Assembly: GCA_020055645.1 (NCBI GenBank)
Contig: CM034546.1
Location: 122,967,875-123,031,874 of the forward strand
Direction: 5' to 3'
Length of the DNA stretch: 64,000 nt
Source: Tomocerus qinae
Taxonomy: Eukaryota > Arthropoda > Collembola > Entomobryomorpha > Tomoceridae
Shown here piece by piece: positions 12,301-25,700 of the stretch (its first letter is position 1; each line of letters opens with the position of its first letter). The notes under the pieces are model-generated. The model searched no databases, was not told where the DNA came from, and saw only the letters and a list, made by a program, of their open reading frames with translations. The position numbers were made by a program, and so were the translations under genes.

Positions 12301-14892
12301 TATGGCAATAGAATGATTCAGTAGGTGCTGTATATATGTGGTAAAACAAGAGAGTATAGTGAAAGATTGTGTAAAGTGAGACTGAGAGTAGGGAGATGTG
12401 GGTAATAGCTGGAGGAGAAAGTGGAGAGAAAGGACGCAACTGAATAACGATAGCTTATCGTTAACAAGGAAGAGTAGGGAGATGAGAGAAGGGAGTCAAT
12501 GGCATTTACCTCGGGCACGTTCCTTCATTTCCAACTCGTTGCTACTCATAGATTCATAGATGCATGCATGCGTTCACAACTTAAACTCATCCCGTCTCCT
12601 CCTGACTCAGTCACTGACTGGAGAGAGATAGATAGAATGACTTAGGTGCACTCTCAGCTCACTGCAGTTTAGAGTCATGAGACAAACATGCACTACTTGT
12701 GCCAAACGACAGCCTCTCAACTCCAGCACTCTACCAACTACTATATCTACAATGTTGTCTCTCACCTTAAATACTCGACTGAAATAACATTTCACATACA
12801 ACATTCATGTCTCTGCTATTCCTTCAAGGTACTTACACTTTCAATCTGTAGTAGACAAGCCATTGCACTTGTATATACGTTATATTATTCAAAAGAGGAA
12901 AATGCAGTTTAACTTTGGTGTGTAATGAGTATAAAAAGATGGTGAATGGATGAGTAGACTATTAAGCGGAGAGAAAGCAAGTGAAAGCTCCAGTGCACGA
13001 ACTGTGTGAAGAAAAGTGTCTGTTGCAATTCATCGTCAGCATAAGACATTCTCGACAATAGGAAGTCAACAGCAGATTTCCAGTTACGTAACACGGTAAC
13101 TGTTTAAAAGATTCAATGATGCAATACCTTCCTTCAATGCATCCAATTCCCTACACCAGTTCACATAAGACCTATCTATAATACTATTAAGTATCTATCT
13201 ACTTATACCAAAAGTACTATAAGTATTAGACATGCCCGCATTAAGTGCAGTAAAGACAAGTAGTGAATTTTAGTCCGGATAGGTATTCAATCTTATCTAC
13301 TTGTGGAAGGAATGTGGTCAGATCTGGTTTCGTCGTAGTTGGTAAGAATACATAACATATTATATAAATATACTATTATTATTTTACTTGGTATTAAGTA
13401 TATATGTATATAGTACTATATAGTATTGTATCTGTCGAGAGTGTGTCGGAAGCATTCTATGCATTTGTGATGAAGTGAGCCGAGTTTCTCTGTCGAATAC
13501 TTTCCCGCATAAATAGCCTAAAGTTCCTTCTCGGAGATTGTCAAGTGTGACCGTGGTTTGGTCTGATCTCGTGTGGTTCGGCTTCCCTTCTCTTCTGACA
13601 AGACAACCTAATGACATTTCCTGGGTGATGAGGAAGTGAGAGCAAATGTGCTCTCTTTGACATCCAGACTTGCCTGCCTGCCTGCCTTCCCTTATTTCTT
13701 TGCCTTGTCGACCGAGAGATTTAAGTGCATCAATTGACAGTTGAAACAGATGGGAAATGCTGCCTCCTTCCCCCAACTGCCTTTCACCCAACTCTATACT
13801 TTTCTCCGTCACACACTTTCTCTCGTTTTACTCTATAACTTTCTCCTACCTAGTATACTTACTTTCGCATGCCGATCATTATGTGTGTAATGTATAGTTA
13901 TATACATATCTGCATTTAGTGGCTCTCCGCAGAAAAGAAACTTCACAAACGTTTATATACTTTTGTCCCTCTGAATTTGCTTTCTCCGTCCTGCCTTGCC
14001 TTTCCTATGTAGCACAACGGATGCTTACTTCATTTTTTGTTCAAATTGCCAGTTGGCCTAAGCGGAAGTCAATGCTTTTCTTCAGGATGCCACCTTTAGG
14101 GTGCAAGCGGCTGTGGCGTCTCGCTTCACTTATCTTTCTCACAATGTGAACCCTTCGCATGATTGGATTTACGGTTATGGATATTGATTGACTTCTGTCA
14201 CTTCAACATCTACCCACCAACATCAGACTACCATATTCACAATATTATTACTGCTATTAACAGTCTTACCCAACTACTGTGCTTGTGCTATTGCTAATAG
14301 TAGTATCTAGGATCATCTGTGATCTATTTGAAAAATCAATAAATTAAAAATGATATGCATTGCAATAGTAAATTCATGAAGTATCAATTTTTGACCCTGT
14401 ACAGCGTATGTAACTTGCAGTGAAAGTGGAATGGTGAAATGGAGAAAATTCTCCTTTGGGAGTTTATTTCAATTCTGCATTGTCCTATCATTAATCATGT
14501 TACCCTGCACCCAAGACATGTGTGAGTTTTCATGCATAAAATTGTAAATACACCTAGTTCTACAAGAAACGCTTCACTGTGCAAATATTCAAGCGATATA
14601 GTATTTGATAATGGTGGAGGGATTCATGGCATTTGTGCATGATGGCAGCGGATTGATTACACGGCAAGATTGACATGGAGTGATGTAACAAACAAAATCT
14701 TGAAGGGTGACTGCAAGTCAACAAAATTGTAGCAGCATATAGGTTGCATGGGTATACACTTTTAGGACATCTTTGAAGCAAAAAATAGATGTAAAATGGA
14801 ATATTATAGAATTATCTTGCGCACAACTAAAGGTCTTAACAATAATGCTCCAAATCGGGGTTCGGGAGTCTTACCCCTGTTGCCCTCAATTT
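9332..14892. other. No gene recognised
   Basis: Contains the 20-bp palindrome at 9660 and many GAGAGA/TCTCTC runs (for example near 11,040-11,100 and 12,360-12,490). A 142-codon reverse frame at 13384-13812 is the longest non-repeat frame in this stretch. Its product is Arg/Gln/Gly-rich without a recognisable domain or splice context, so I do not call it a gene. Confidence 0.55.
9660..9679. other. Perfect 20-bp palindrome
   Basis: AATTTGATTCGAATCAAATT is self-complementary over its full length and is followed 4 bp later by TTTGATCAAA, a second palindrome. Confidence 0.75.
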
Positions 14893-15575
14893 GGACCAAT
14901 TTAACACAACTGAAACCAAACTTGAACAATTTAGACGAATTTAAACTAATTTAGATGAACTTTGAACAATTTAGACGGACTTTGGACAATTTAGGCGGGC
15001 TTTGAACAATTTAGACGAACGTTGAACAATTTAGGCGAACTTTGAACAATTTAGACAAACTTTGAACAATTTAGACGAACGAACTTTAAACAATTTAGAC
15101 AAGCGATCTTTGAACAATTTAGACGAACGAACTTTGAACAATTTAGACAAACGATCTTTGAACAATTTAGACGAACGAACTTTGAACAATTTAGATGAAC
15201 GAACTTTGAACAATTTAGATGAACGAACTTGAACAATTTAGACGAACTTTGAACAATTTAGACGAACGTTGAACAATTTAGGCGAACTTTGAACAATTTA
15301 GACAAACGATCTTTGAACAATTTAGACGAACGAACTTTAAACAATTTAGACGAGTGAACATTAAACAATGTAGACGAACATTAAACAATTTAGACGAACA
15401 TTAAACAATTTAGACGAACATTAAACAATGTAGACGAACATTAAACAATTTAGACGAACATTAAACAATTTAGACGAACTTTAAACAATTTAGACGAATT
15501 TTAAACAATTTAGACGAACTTTAAACAATTTAAACGCACAATGAACAATTTAGACGAACTTAGACAAACCTTATA
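14893..15575. repeat. Minisatellite, about 20-bp unit
   Basis: About 30 tandem copies of GAACAATTTAGACGAACTTT. Variants include a 23-24-bp GAACGAAC form (15,075-15,235) and a TTAAACAATTTAGACGAACA form (15,350-15,530). The varying period keeps some reverse-strand frames open, which I do not regard as coding. Confidence 0.93.
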
Positions 15576-16751
15576 TAGTCGTTCAACTCTTACGAAAATT
15601 TTCCTATTCATGACAATTTGTCATTTATCATTGAAAGATTGCTAATCCTGTAAACAATATAATTTGGTCAAAATGGTTTACTGTAAAAGACAATTTCAAT
15701 TTCGTCTTCAATATGTTTGCATCTGTCATTTTTGCGCTTTGAATCAATCTCTCATAGGCACGTTGAAGTTAACCTAGTCAAAACAGACTATGTCTACCTT
15801 TGATGGATGAGTTTGATTTTTTATGTCAAAGTCTGGCTCTGGCCTGAAGCCGCTTGATTTGATGGCTATTGGAGACATTTGGGATTATTTAAGTAAGCAT
15901 AGGTATTAAGTATGTTTTTTTTCCTTTCCAATAATACATAATGTAGTCATCTTTAAGATTGGTACATGAAATTGCTTCCTTATTATAGACTTTTCATATA
16001 TGTAGACTGAATCTGGGTTCGCTATGTACATGACATATATAAACGCTTAAGGGCCTAGGTTGGTCTTCAATTTAATTCATTTGAGTTGAGTCTGTTGCTT
16101 TTCTTAAGACGATATAAAATATTTGAAGGCTATATCAATTCACAATAGTAGGTAAAAAAAATTGGATTCCCGTAAGAAGAGTAGAAGCAAGTGTCACAGA
16201 TTTAGTTGGAGAAGGATCGGAATCAGACCAAACAAAATTGCAATCAATAATCCAATAGTAGACTGCAGCGAAATAATAGCAACAACAGGACGTCTTTTCT
16301 GTGTCTTTCTTTTGAGCTTTGACTTACGGCTTTGTTCGTATTTTCCGTCTATCCATCAGATCACTTTCTCCAGAAACACAAATCCCATCAGCATCAAGTA
16401 TCAGTCTAGCCTGGTGAAGTAGAAACAATACGAACACAATCTCAGGTTTCCACAGGACTGCTAAACTACCACCAAGAACAAAACATGGAACTGTGCAATG
16501 AACAATACTCTATATGTATCTACATGTACATATACTTCATTAACCAACTTCCTTCCTCCATTTCGACTCTGTCTCATATCAAACAAACGACTTTTTAGAT
16601 AAAGAAATCTCTATTGTGCTCACCCATTGATCTAGACCATATAGCATGAATCTAGGTCAATCTTATTTTGTTTCATTCTGCTCTGGTCATCTTTCTTCCA
16701 TTTATTGGTTATCATGATCAGCCCCTTCTTAGAAAAAGGCAGCCAAAGGTG
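15576..16751. other. No gene recognised
   Basis: Spacer between the 20-bp minisatellite and the CAGGG hAT-like element. An 86-codon frame at 16162-16422 (+) has no recognisable features. Confidence 0.6.
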
Positions 16752-16764
16752 AACAATATCAGGG

Positions 16765-17345
16765 GACAAAAAAGGTAAAAGTACTCCTTTTTCTAAAAAA
16801 AGCAGTCCTTTTTACCTTTTTTACTTTATTTACTTATAAAGTAGAAGTAAATGGGGCACGCTGCTACATCAAAAATAGGTAAAAAGGAAAAAAAGGACTG
16901 CTTTTTAAAAATTTTAATTATCCTACCGTTTTTATAAAAAAGGCATAAAAGGTTAAAGTACTACTTTTTCAAAAAAGCAGCCCTTTTTACCTTTTTTACT
17001 TTATTTACTTAAAGTAGAAGTAAATGGGGCACGTTGTTGCATAAAAAATAGGTAAAAAGGAAAAAAGGACTGCTTTAAACAAATTTTTATCATCCTGCCG
17101 TTTTTATAAGAAAGGCAAAAAAGGTAAAAGTACTACTTTTTCTAAAAAAGCAGTCCTTTTTACCATTTTTACTTTATTTACTTAAAGTAGAAGTAAATGG
17201 GGCACGTTGTTACATAAAAAAATAGGTAAAAAGGAAAAAAGGACTGCTTTAAAAAAATTTTTATTATCCTACCGTTTTTATAAGAAAGGCAAAAAAGGTA
17301 AAAGTACTACTTTTTCTAAAAAAGCAGTCCTTTTTACCTTTTTTA
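16765..17345. repeat. 180-bp tandem repeat inside the hAT-like element
   Basis: The repeating core is AAAGTACTACTTTTTCTAAA, then GCAGTCCTTTTTACC, then AAGTAGAAGTAAATGGGGCA, then AGGACTGCTTT and TATCCTACCGTTTTTATAA. The unit recurs at about 16,760, 16,940, 17,115 and 17,290 (partial). The related single-copy element at 22,569 has one such unit, so the array is a local expansion. Confidence 0.85.
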
Positions 17346-17580
17346 CAAGGACGCATTTAGGGATGGGCTTTACGGGCTGAAGCCCCCCCCCCCAAAATCC
17401 AAGACAAAGGGAATTTTTTTCTCAAAATAGCAAAAAATTTTGCCCTTTTTAGGCTATTTTTGACTCATTTTCTTCAAAAAATGCCAAAAATTTTCGCGCT
17501 AAGCGCGCATATATATACTTAAACTATCTATTGGAAATCTAGCCCCCTCCGAAACTCAGTTCTGCATACGTGCATGCTTT
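17346..17580. mobile_element. Insertion of a dispersed repeat, possibly a degenerate transposon
   Basis: It interrupts the 180-bp unit between TTTTTTAC and the continuation TTTTTTACC. It contains a C11 homopolymer near 17,383, a TTTTTTTCTCAAAATA segment shared with 63,500, and a GCGCTAAGCGCG hairpin. The ends (AAGGACGCATTTAGGG; CTGCATACGTGCATGC) are only weakly complementary. The class is not determined. Confidence 0.6.
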
Positions 17581-17678
17581 TTTACCTTATTTACTTATAA
17601 AGTGGAAGTAAATGGGGCACGCTGCTACATCAAAAAAGGTAAAAGGAAAAAAGGTCATCTTTTGTTCCTGAACAATAC

Positions 17679-18664
17679 ATTTACTCTAATGCACTTCGCA
17701 TCGTATTACGTCTCAGAAACTAATGATATTATTCGACACAAACGAGGTTGGTTTAAACCAACCTATCACAACAACTACAAATAAGCTATTGCTCAAAAAT
17801 CCTTTATTGACATATGGTAGACATACTAATTTAATTATATCCCCATTCTATCTCTACGTAGTAGCTTTTGAGTATGTACAGGTAACTTTTAGTTTTCACC
17901 TATGATTTTTTTATGAGGATATAAGTGCAAATATAATATTGCAAAAGCATCAACTTTTTCTTTGCTAAAGAGGTTGAATTATTCAACTGCACAATTCTCG
18001 TTGGCGTTGCTGGGTTCCAACTCCAATCTCTCCGCTGCAGTATTACATCCAATCAGTTACACTTCTCTTTGGTAGTGCCTCAGGTGACGTAGGTTATTCA
18101 TGAATTTAATGCAGGAAAGGAGTACTTGTCATCTATACTGATCCCACTTGTGTTTCGACATTTTTAATACACATCAGGCAATGTATTTATACTATTATAT
18201 AAGTAGTAGCTAAATTATATAGATAGATAGTACCAATAGGTATCAATATACTGCCTGCACAAGTACAAACAAGTCAAAGCCACATCATATTCTATCAACC
18301 CAGCAGCTCAACTTTCTCCGTCCAAAAACGAAACTCAAGCGAACTTTATGTAGCTCAAAGCTGAACTCAACTCAACTAGTCCTCTCGTCTCCAGAAAAGT
18401 TCTTCCAGCTCATCTCAACTAAGGAAGGGAAGAAAGGCATGTGTTCTAGAAACAAGTGGCTACACTGCTTCTACCCGGACACTCACACAGGACAGGAGTG
18501 AACACTACATGCTCATATTATTACGTTATAATCTATCATAAACTATTATATACGTATATCAAACCAGGACTCACTTCTGGGTACAATACCGTAAATAGCT
18601 AAAGCAGACCTACTACTATTAAGAATTACGAAACCTTTGATACGAACTACTTTTAAAACAAGAC
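17679..18664. other. No gene recognised
   Basis: Spacer between two hAT-like elements. Only short frames and AT-rich sequence are seen. Confidence 0.6.
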
Positions 18665-18672
18665 TTGCGATC

Positions 18673-19686
18673 TAGGGCATCCAAAACAGGTAAATTCGCA
18701 TTACCGCTAACCGGGAAACTCGGTAAAAAAAATTACCGATAATACCGGGAATTTACCGAAAGTGTTTTACCCATTAAAAGCCATAATATACATCAATCTG
18801 TGATTGTATAAATACCTAAAATGAATGGCTGTCTTTAGCAGTCATTCGAGCAAGGGTTTTTCTCAAACGATTTTGCATTAAAAAAACGATTTCTCTTTTT
18901 TGAATAAACAACGATTTTTCATTTTTTTTTCGAGAAAAATGCATGTCTCTTTGGCATTTACGGTCTTATGTGTAGTAAGAGTAGAGAAGCCAAAGTATGG
19001 AAAACTAATGATATGTATTTGTTTAAGGGGAATGGACTTCTCTAAATTTAGATGTAAGGTTATTACTGCTACTCAAAAATATTAAAACCCCAAAAAATTT
19101 TGTGTCATATTTTAACTAATTGATACAATTAGTGAGCAACTTTGTTCAAATTTCAGGATATGCATCTACCTTAAGGGTGTTAAATATGAATGCACACTTA
19201 TACAATTTCAACACATCCTATTTTTTATGTTATTGCCCAAAAATATTTTTATTTTGCAATGCATGCAAATAGACAATAGATTCCCTCCCTGACTTCAATT
19301 TCCCTTTTGCTTCGAAAGTTTTTCTATATTTTCATTTGTTCGTTTCAAAAATGACAAATAATACAAATCTATTGCGTATGTTTGCTGTTGAGACTTATGT
19401 AACGTTATAACCTTGTGTCAGCGAATTGAACTACTGATGAATATGAATTTACTGGCTTTCTAAATGTCAGCGAAGTTAATTACGCTATTAATAAGTGACA
19501 TTGCTTCATTTTAAACTGACAACACTCTGACAACAATAACATGTAAAGGAAATCAGATTTTACTTTTTAAAGAGTGCAATTATAACACAGTAACTCATTA
19601 CCGGTAATAACCGGGGATTTGCCGGTAAATAGTTACCGGTAACACCGGGAATTATCGTTCGGTAAATTATCGTTTTGGATGCCCTA
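18673..19686. mobile_element. hAT-like non-autonomous element, TAGGGCATCC family
   Basis: 1,014 bp with ends TAGGGCATCCAAAAC and the exact complement GTTTTGGATGCCCTA. The flanks are TTGCGATC (18665-18672) and TTGCGATT (19687-19694), 7 of 8 matching. Both subterminal regions are dense in ACCGGTAA/ACCGGGAA motifs, probable transposase sites by analogy with other hATs. The interior is AT-rich with only a 61-codon frame, so it is non-autonomous. Confidence 0.87.
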
Positions 19687-19694
19687 TTGCGATT

Positions 19695-22560
19695 AAATTG
19701 GGCTAAATTGGACTAAGCTAGACTAAAATTGGGCTAAGTTGGACTAATTAGTATTTGAATTCCAAATAATATGAATAAATTCGAAATAATTCGAATGTCG
19801 TTTTAATTTTGTTTCTACGGTGTACACATATTGACGAGATGTCATGGGTTGACAGTGCCTATATGATGTATTATTGCAGCTTAGCTATGTGAATTACTCC
19901 AGTGTATGGATGGAAATGCAAGGAATAGTGTCATTTCCATGGAGTAACAGCAGAAGGGTATAGTGCAGTCATTAGAGCAGAGAGTGTATTATAAGTGAGA
20001 GTATTTAGTTAAAGGACGATGCAGAAGAAGAGTGAGTTGGTAGTAAGTAGAGTGTAGAATAGGCAGAGAGAGAGACAGAGGAAGGGAGAGAGTAGGCCGT
20101 GGGCTCATTTGCATCGGAGACGTTGACATTCTTGCTAATCTCCACGGAGTCATACTTTGGGTTCTCATTTCAGCCTTTTCTCCGTCTGTGCACACACACA
20201 GCCACTCACTCACCACTCTTCTTCTACACATCACAATTTCGAATATCACCCTCCACCAGCCAGACTAACCAAACTCCTTCTGCCCTCCTTTTCTTCCTTA
20301 ATCCCAACTTTGCAATGCATCCGATTTAATTAGCTATTCTGATGTTTGTGCATTTTTCATATGCTCTTTCTTTCTTGTTTCGCCAAACTCCCAAATTAAT
20401 TTCGACTTGCTACGTACAACTCTTGTTTTCACTAGAAACTGTCAGCTCATTTCCCTATCCCAACTTACAAACTCGCTCGATTATTATATGCATTTACTAT
20501 CATCTTCATACTTGATGTAACTCAACCTCAGTCGACTACACTCAAACCAACAACATTGGTATGCAGGTTTAAAGCATACTAATAATACTTATTATTAGCA
20601 CTTCTCTAAAATTGAAGGAAATGTGAACCACTTACTCTGTCTCTAGCACACACCTGTGATTGCTCTCGTTTTATTTATGTATCACTACATAACCCACGAA
20701 TATAAAGGGGTTCAAATCTATTTAAATGTAATGTACCAAATCAGGTCTACCATTGTAACTATTATTACTTTGTATGTGTTTCCTACTCTGGCTAGACACA
20801 ATTCACGTTGTTTTCAATCTCATAATTTGTAAAGTCTCAAAATATCCCAAAAGGTATATAACATACTACAATTTTCATCTAAAAATGTTAGTGTGGTCAT
20901 ATTTGGAATAAAATATTATTTTTAACGACTTTAATTAAAAATGGCTACCAAATTAGCGAGAAATTATTTTGGAGAAAACTTGTTACCTTCCAGGATCCTA
21001 ACAGGCCTGAAAAGGATGAAAATAAATACTTAGAATGCCCCACACTCATGTGTATAGACTAATTCTCTACTAGTACTAGTAATCATACATAGGAAATAGT
21101 GAAATCCTAATGAAAGTAATCCTCTAGATTAAATCTCTCTTCACCTTAAAAGTAATGTAATAATACATGATTATGATTTCATTTGGTTAAATGGGTCAGC
21201 TTTAAGCCATGTTTTTAGAGATGTAAGTATCCTTGGCCCTATTTAAATAGATATTATATAATGATATACCTATATAGAGACTGATATGTATATATTGTAT
21301 CTTGTATCAATCAACAGTTCAATTTGTAAGTACAAATAGTCTGGTAGCTTTGAGGAGAAAGCGTTTAGATTGGTCTGGATAGAATGGATATTTAATTTCT
21401 CTTTTGCATTACTTTATGATGTAAGTAGCTCACAATAAGTTGCTACTCATCTCTAATGTAGACTGGGAAGGATGCAGGGATTTTGGGAAGGCAACCTCGT
21501 CTGTTGTCATTTCATTTTGGTAATTTGTTTGATCAGTACAGTAGAGAGGAAGATATTAAATGAGAGTACGAGTTGAACCTCCGATCTGAGTGTTCTCTAC
21601 TGCAGAAAACCTATTCAGATACTTTTCCATAGTCATTACAATATCTTGCTATCCATTCTCCTCCACACACACTACCTAGACTATACGCAATGTGCAAGGA
21701 TAAACCTACAATAATAATATCTGTAGTGCATAAGGTCGTTTAATACTTTGAAGACTACTAGTCATAAAATCACAAGCACCTTTCCCCAGCCCTCCTTTCA
21801 TCTCTCGGCACTTAATGTAAAACAAAACTTGGTGGTTACGTATCTTCCTTCGTAATGTGGAATGTAATGTGAGTTTATAACGTGGATTTGTGTATCCCAA
21901 ATGCTACTCTCTATAGTCTCTTATATACAGTTAATAATGATATAGTCTAATATCTATCCGTATGGTAATGAAATTCAAAGAAGGGTAGACCTAGGAAGAA
22001 ACATTGCAGACCAAACAAGTCTCTTCTACTACTCTTTGGTTTCGGTGAGACTACTACTTGCACTGCTCTAGATTTCAATGGACGGCCAGCGTGCATGTAC
22101 ATATTATTATACAACATCCTACTGCTGAGTTTCACTGGCTTCCCTTGAATTTCTAACTATCTATTTTGTAGACGTGGGCCATTCACAATTGACGATGTTC
22201 TTTAAATTCCCCATTTTCTAGTGCAAGTTTGAGCATTTCTTTAGTTTTCCTTTGCAGCTGCTCCGACCGCTCCCCTGATGCTCTTTTTATGTGTTGGCTA
22301 AATATCATCTCATCGGAGACACTACCCGCTCCTTCTGACAAATATTACAGCTACTAACTGTAAATCCAATAGAAGATACCTATAATATCATATCCCACAC
22401 ATATTTACATAATATACAAGATTTCATCACAACTTGTCCTTCCTTGTCGTCTTGTCCCTCTAACTTTACATACTCACTCATGCACACCCCACGCTCAACT
22501 CATGCATTATGCTTCATCCAAAACTCAACATATTTACATACAAAGGATGGAATTAAGTTG
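19695..22560. other. No gene recognised
   Basis: Includes a purine-rich GAGAGAGA run near 20,065-20,095. No recognisable protein or transposon ends. Confidence 0.6.
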
Positions 22561-22568
22561 TAAAATAT

Positions 22569-22786
22569 CAGGGAACAAAAAAGGTACCCTATTTTACAAA
22601 AAAGGTACTCTTTTTTACAAAAAAGGTACTCTTTTTTACAAAAAAGGTAAAAAGTACTACTACTTTCTAAAAAAGCAGTCCTTTTTACCTTTTTTACCTT
22701 ATTTACATGTAAAGTGGAAGTAAATGGGGCACGCTGCTACATTAAAAAAGGTAAAAAAGGCAAAAAAGGTCTTTTTTTGTTCCCTG
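22569..22786. mobile_element. hAT-like element, CAGGG family, short copy
   Basis: 218 bp with ends CAGGGAACAAAAAA and TTTTTTTGTTCCCTG, flanked by exact TAAAATAT duplications at 22561-22568 and 22787-22794. The interior matches one unit of the array at 16.8 kb. Its left part has a small TTTACAAAAAAGGTACTC triplication. Confidence 0.9.
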
Positions 22787-22794
22787 TAAAATAT

Positions 22795-25700
22795 TAATAT
22801 TATATGATATCCTATTTTAAATTACATCCCTACGTATTGTACAAGAATAAATCTAGCCTATTTCTCATCAAGAATAACTGATCATGTTTTGCTAGCTTAG
22901 TTAACTAGGAATGGTCTTCTTAGATTCAATGTGTACCTACACGATAATTGGTCACGGACTAAATGCCTCCGGACATGTACAAATTGAACGCTAAATAAAC
23001 CATAGCCTTGAAATATGGAGCACCACATTATTATGGCATCTGTGAAATGGAATGGCGTATGTGGAGACACAGCTCATATTATTTAATCTTTATTCATTTC
23101 ATTTGCTTTCCTCCTATATGCAATCTACTATTAATTACTTTCACTTGCAGGGGAAAGCAAGGCTATAAAATTACTCTCTCTCCTCTTAACATCCTAGAAG
23201 AAGAGTAATGTAATTGAAACTCAGAGTCGACTCACGGAAATGGATCGGAGTCACTAAACGCCGTTTCTGCTTCACAATTCCAACCATCCAATACGTTCTC
23301 CCTCCTTCGTAAACACTCTGCTATTAATCTGTATTATTTTCTGTTGCACTGACCTGACCTCTTCGCAATAAAGGACTCTATCTACACAACTATCAAATTC
23401 CAAATGAGCTTGTCATTAGCAATAAGGTTTATGTTAATGTAATTTCATGGAGAGGGCAATGTTATTCTGACTTGTCAGATTCCACTCCAGTTCTGTGCAC
23501 ACATGTACATTATGTTAACTATGTAAATAAAGGTAGTTAAACCCACATAACCCAAAGTGACTATAAAATGACACTAATACACGTAAAAATTATATTTACC
23601 CATAAGAACTTGTCAAAAGGGTGAAACTAAAATTGATAAGGTTACTTTTCATTTTATACACGATGACTCAAATTTTATACAGCACAGAATTTGACAGTGT
23701 TGCATTTTTTACACTAAAAATTTGTTTTAAAGGGTGCAGCACCTTTTTTCCCTTTCTAAAACAATTGTAAATTGGGAGAAAGGATTTTAGAGCCATACAA
23801 AAGTAAAAGAAGCATAATTAGTATGCAACAAATCTGGAAGAAGGCTGCTGAGTATTTGTCATTCATCATTGCCCTAATTCTTCTAAATATTAATTAAAAC
23901 GTTTTATTGAAAGGGAGTTTTTTCATTTCGAAGGGAAAAACTTTTCAATCTGCAAGGAACGACCTAGCTTGAATATTCAAACGTAAATCAAATGTTTTGT
24001 GCATGTTTCACTGTCATGTCATGAAGAAATAGAAAGGTGTGCTGGAACTGAAGTACAATAACTTGGTACTTTGCTCTTTTTATATTAAATGTGAGATAGT
24101 TAGACGCAGACTACCTTTTATGCGTTAGAAAAGTTTTATTGTTTCAGCCTATGGCTAATTAACATGACAAATAAATCCCGTAGGTCCTATTGCTTGAAAA
24201 TAATTTCATTAAAAATTCTCTTTATCCCTAGGAGGGAGAAAGATACAATGGTAAATGGAGAAGTAATGTAATAAAATGGTAAAAGAGGGAAGAAAGACGT
24301 AAAATGGCAAGTAGGGTCTGATGTGTAAGACGGTTAAATTCAATTCTTAAGCCTTCAATCAGAGAAAATCCTTTCCGCACAAGCTCACGTCCTCCAATCA
24401 ATACCATTCCATACTAATTCGAGAGGAGCTGAAGAAAGGAGTATAACTAAGCCAAGCAAAGCACGAAAATAACAAAAGAAAATCTATTTCGTGCTGACAG
24501 AGCAAAACCAAAGATGAAAACATTGTAGATGTGCAATGCCAAGGCGTCTGAAACAAAACTGCCAAGTCAACTAAATATTAGAACGAGTGACTTCTCCCTC
24601 CCTCCAGAAACAAGAAGCCGGAAAGGTGAAAAATCCAAAGTGAGATTGAAGGCCAAAAGTGAAATAATTTGTTTGCTTTCTCCTCCTCCTCTTCAGCAAC
24701 AACATCCACTTTCTCCTCTAAATATTTGCTACTCCGAAAGCGGGTATTATTAGAATGGATATACCTACTATACCCGTCTTTGTCTTGTTGAATTGAGTGT
24801 CATGTTATGTGTTCGTTGTTGCCATGAACTTGAAAAGCTGAACGGGTCGGACGGAAGTCTTTGACTTCCACAGGAAGTACCTTCACGTTTTTCTTCCTCC
24901 ACACTTGGTGTTCGGGGCCAACCTGGAGCTCAACACCAACTCCTTCCTATATTATATCCCCACTCCGATTCAGCAAACGAGAAAAGACGAATGGCACTTC
25001 TGCAAAAGTTATGCAATAAATAAAGACGGACTCGATGTGCACCCAGTCCCTTCTTAAATTTATGAGCCTGAGATCCATTTAAGGATATTTTATTAGACTT
25101 GTGGCAACGAAAGGGAGCTAAAAAGAACATCCGTCGAGTCATTCCCAGAAATAACCCTTATTGTAAAATCCTTCTAAGAATAACTCTTATTTAGAATGCA
25201 AATGAGAACGGAAAAGGAAAATTAGAACCAATACAAAGATATAAACTGATTAAAGATAGCTCACATTCTTGCAATTCATCAGCATCCATAAATATTCTTC
25301 CAAAAACCCATTTAAACAGTATTAAGTGCCTATGGATGATAGAGATATCCCAAAAAACCATTATTTTGATTGATCAGCTGATTCTATTAATTGGCCTGGG
25401 ACAATTTATAACATGCACCGCATTATTTGTTTTGATTGATCAGCTGTTTTTATTAATTGGACTGGGACAATGTAGAAGAAAACAATTTTCACGATCGGTA
25501 GTAAGTTTATGCATAGCTGATATTATGGTAATGCACTGCTGCAGATGATTCGCTTACTATTATGGTAAATGTAGCATGGAATCGTTGTTAACAGATACAT
25601 TTGTGCTGAGTTTTGGTACGAGTTGCTAGAAAGTGTATGTAGATGTAAAGTGGAATAAAGAAGAAAGACGGAGGACAATAAAATGGGAGAAATCAGAATA

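Larger units (their letters stand above)
16760..17670. mobile_element. hAT-like element, CAGGG family, with internal tandem array
   Basis: The ends are CAGGGGACAAAAAAGG and its near complement TTTTGTTCCTG. The flanks are AACAATAT (16752-16759) and AACAATAC (17671-17678), 7 of 8 matching. Inside are about 3.5 tandem copies of a 180-bp unit (16,765-17,345) that is itself palindromic (AAAGCAGTCC...GGACTGCTTT). A separate 235-bp insertion sits at about 17346-17580. There is no transposase. Confidence 0.85.

Noticed and set aside
13384-13812. 142-codon reverse frame in the desert
   Set aside because: No recognisable domain, no splice partners, and a composition typical of translated GA-rich DNA.
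15031-15236. 60-codon reverse frames of FKVRSSKL / NCSKFVHL repeats
   Set aside because: Translation of the minisatellite; two registers are equally open.
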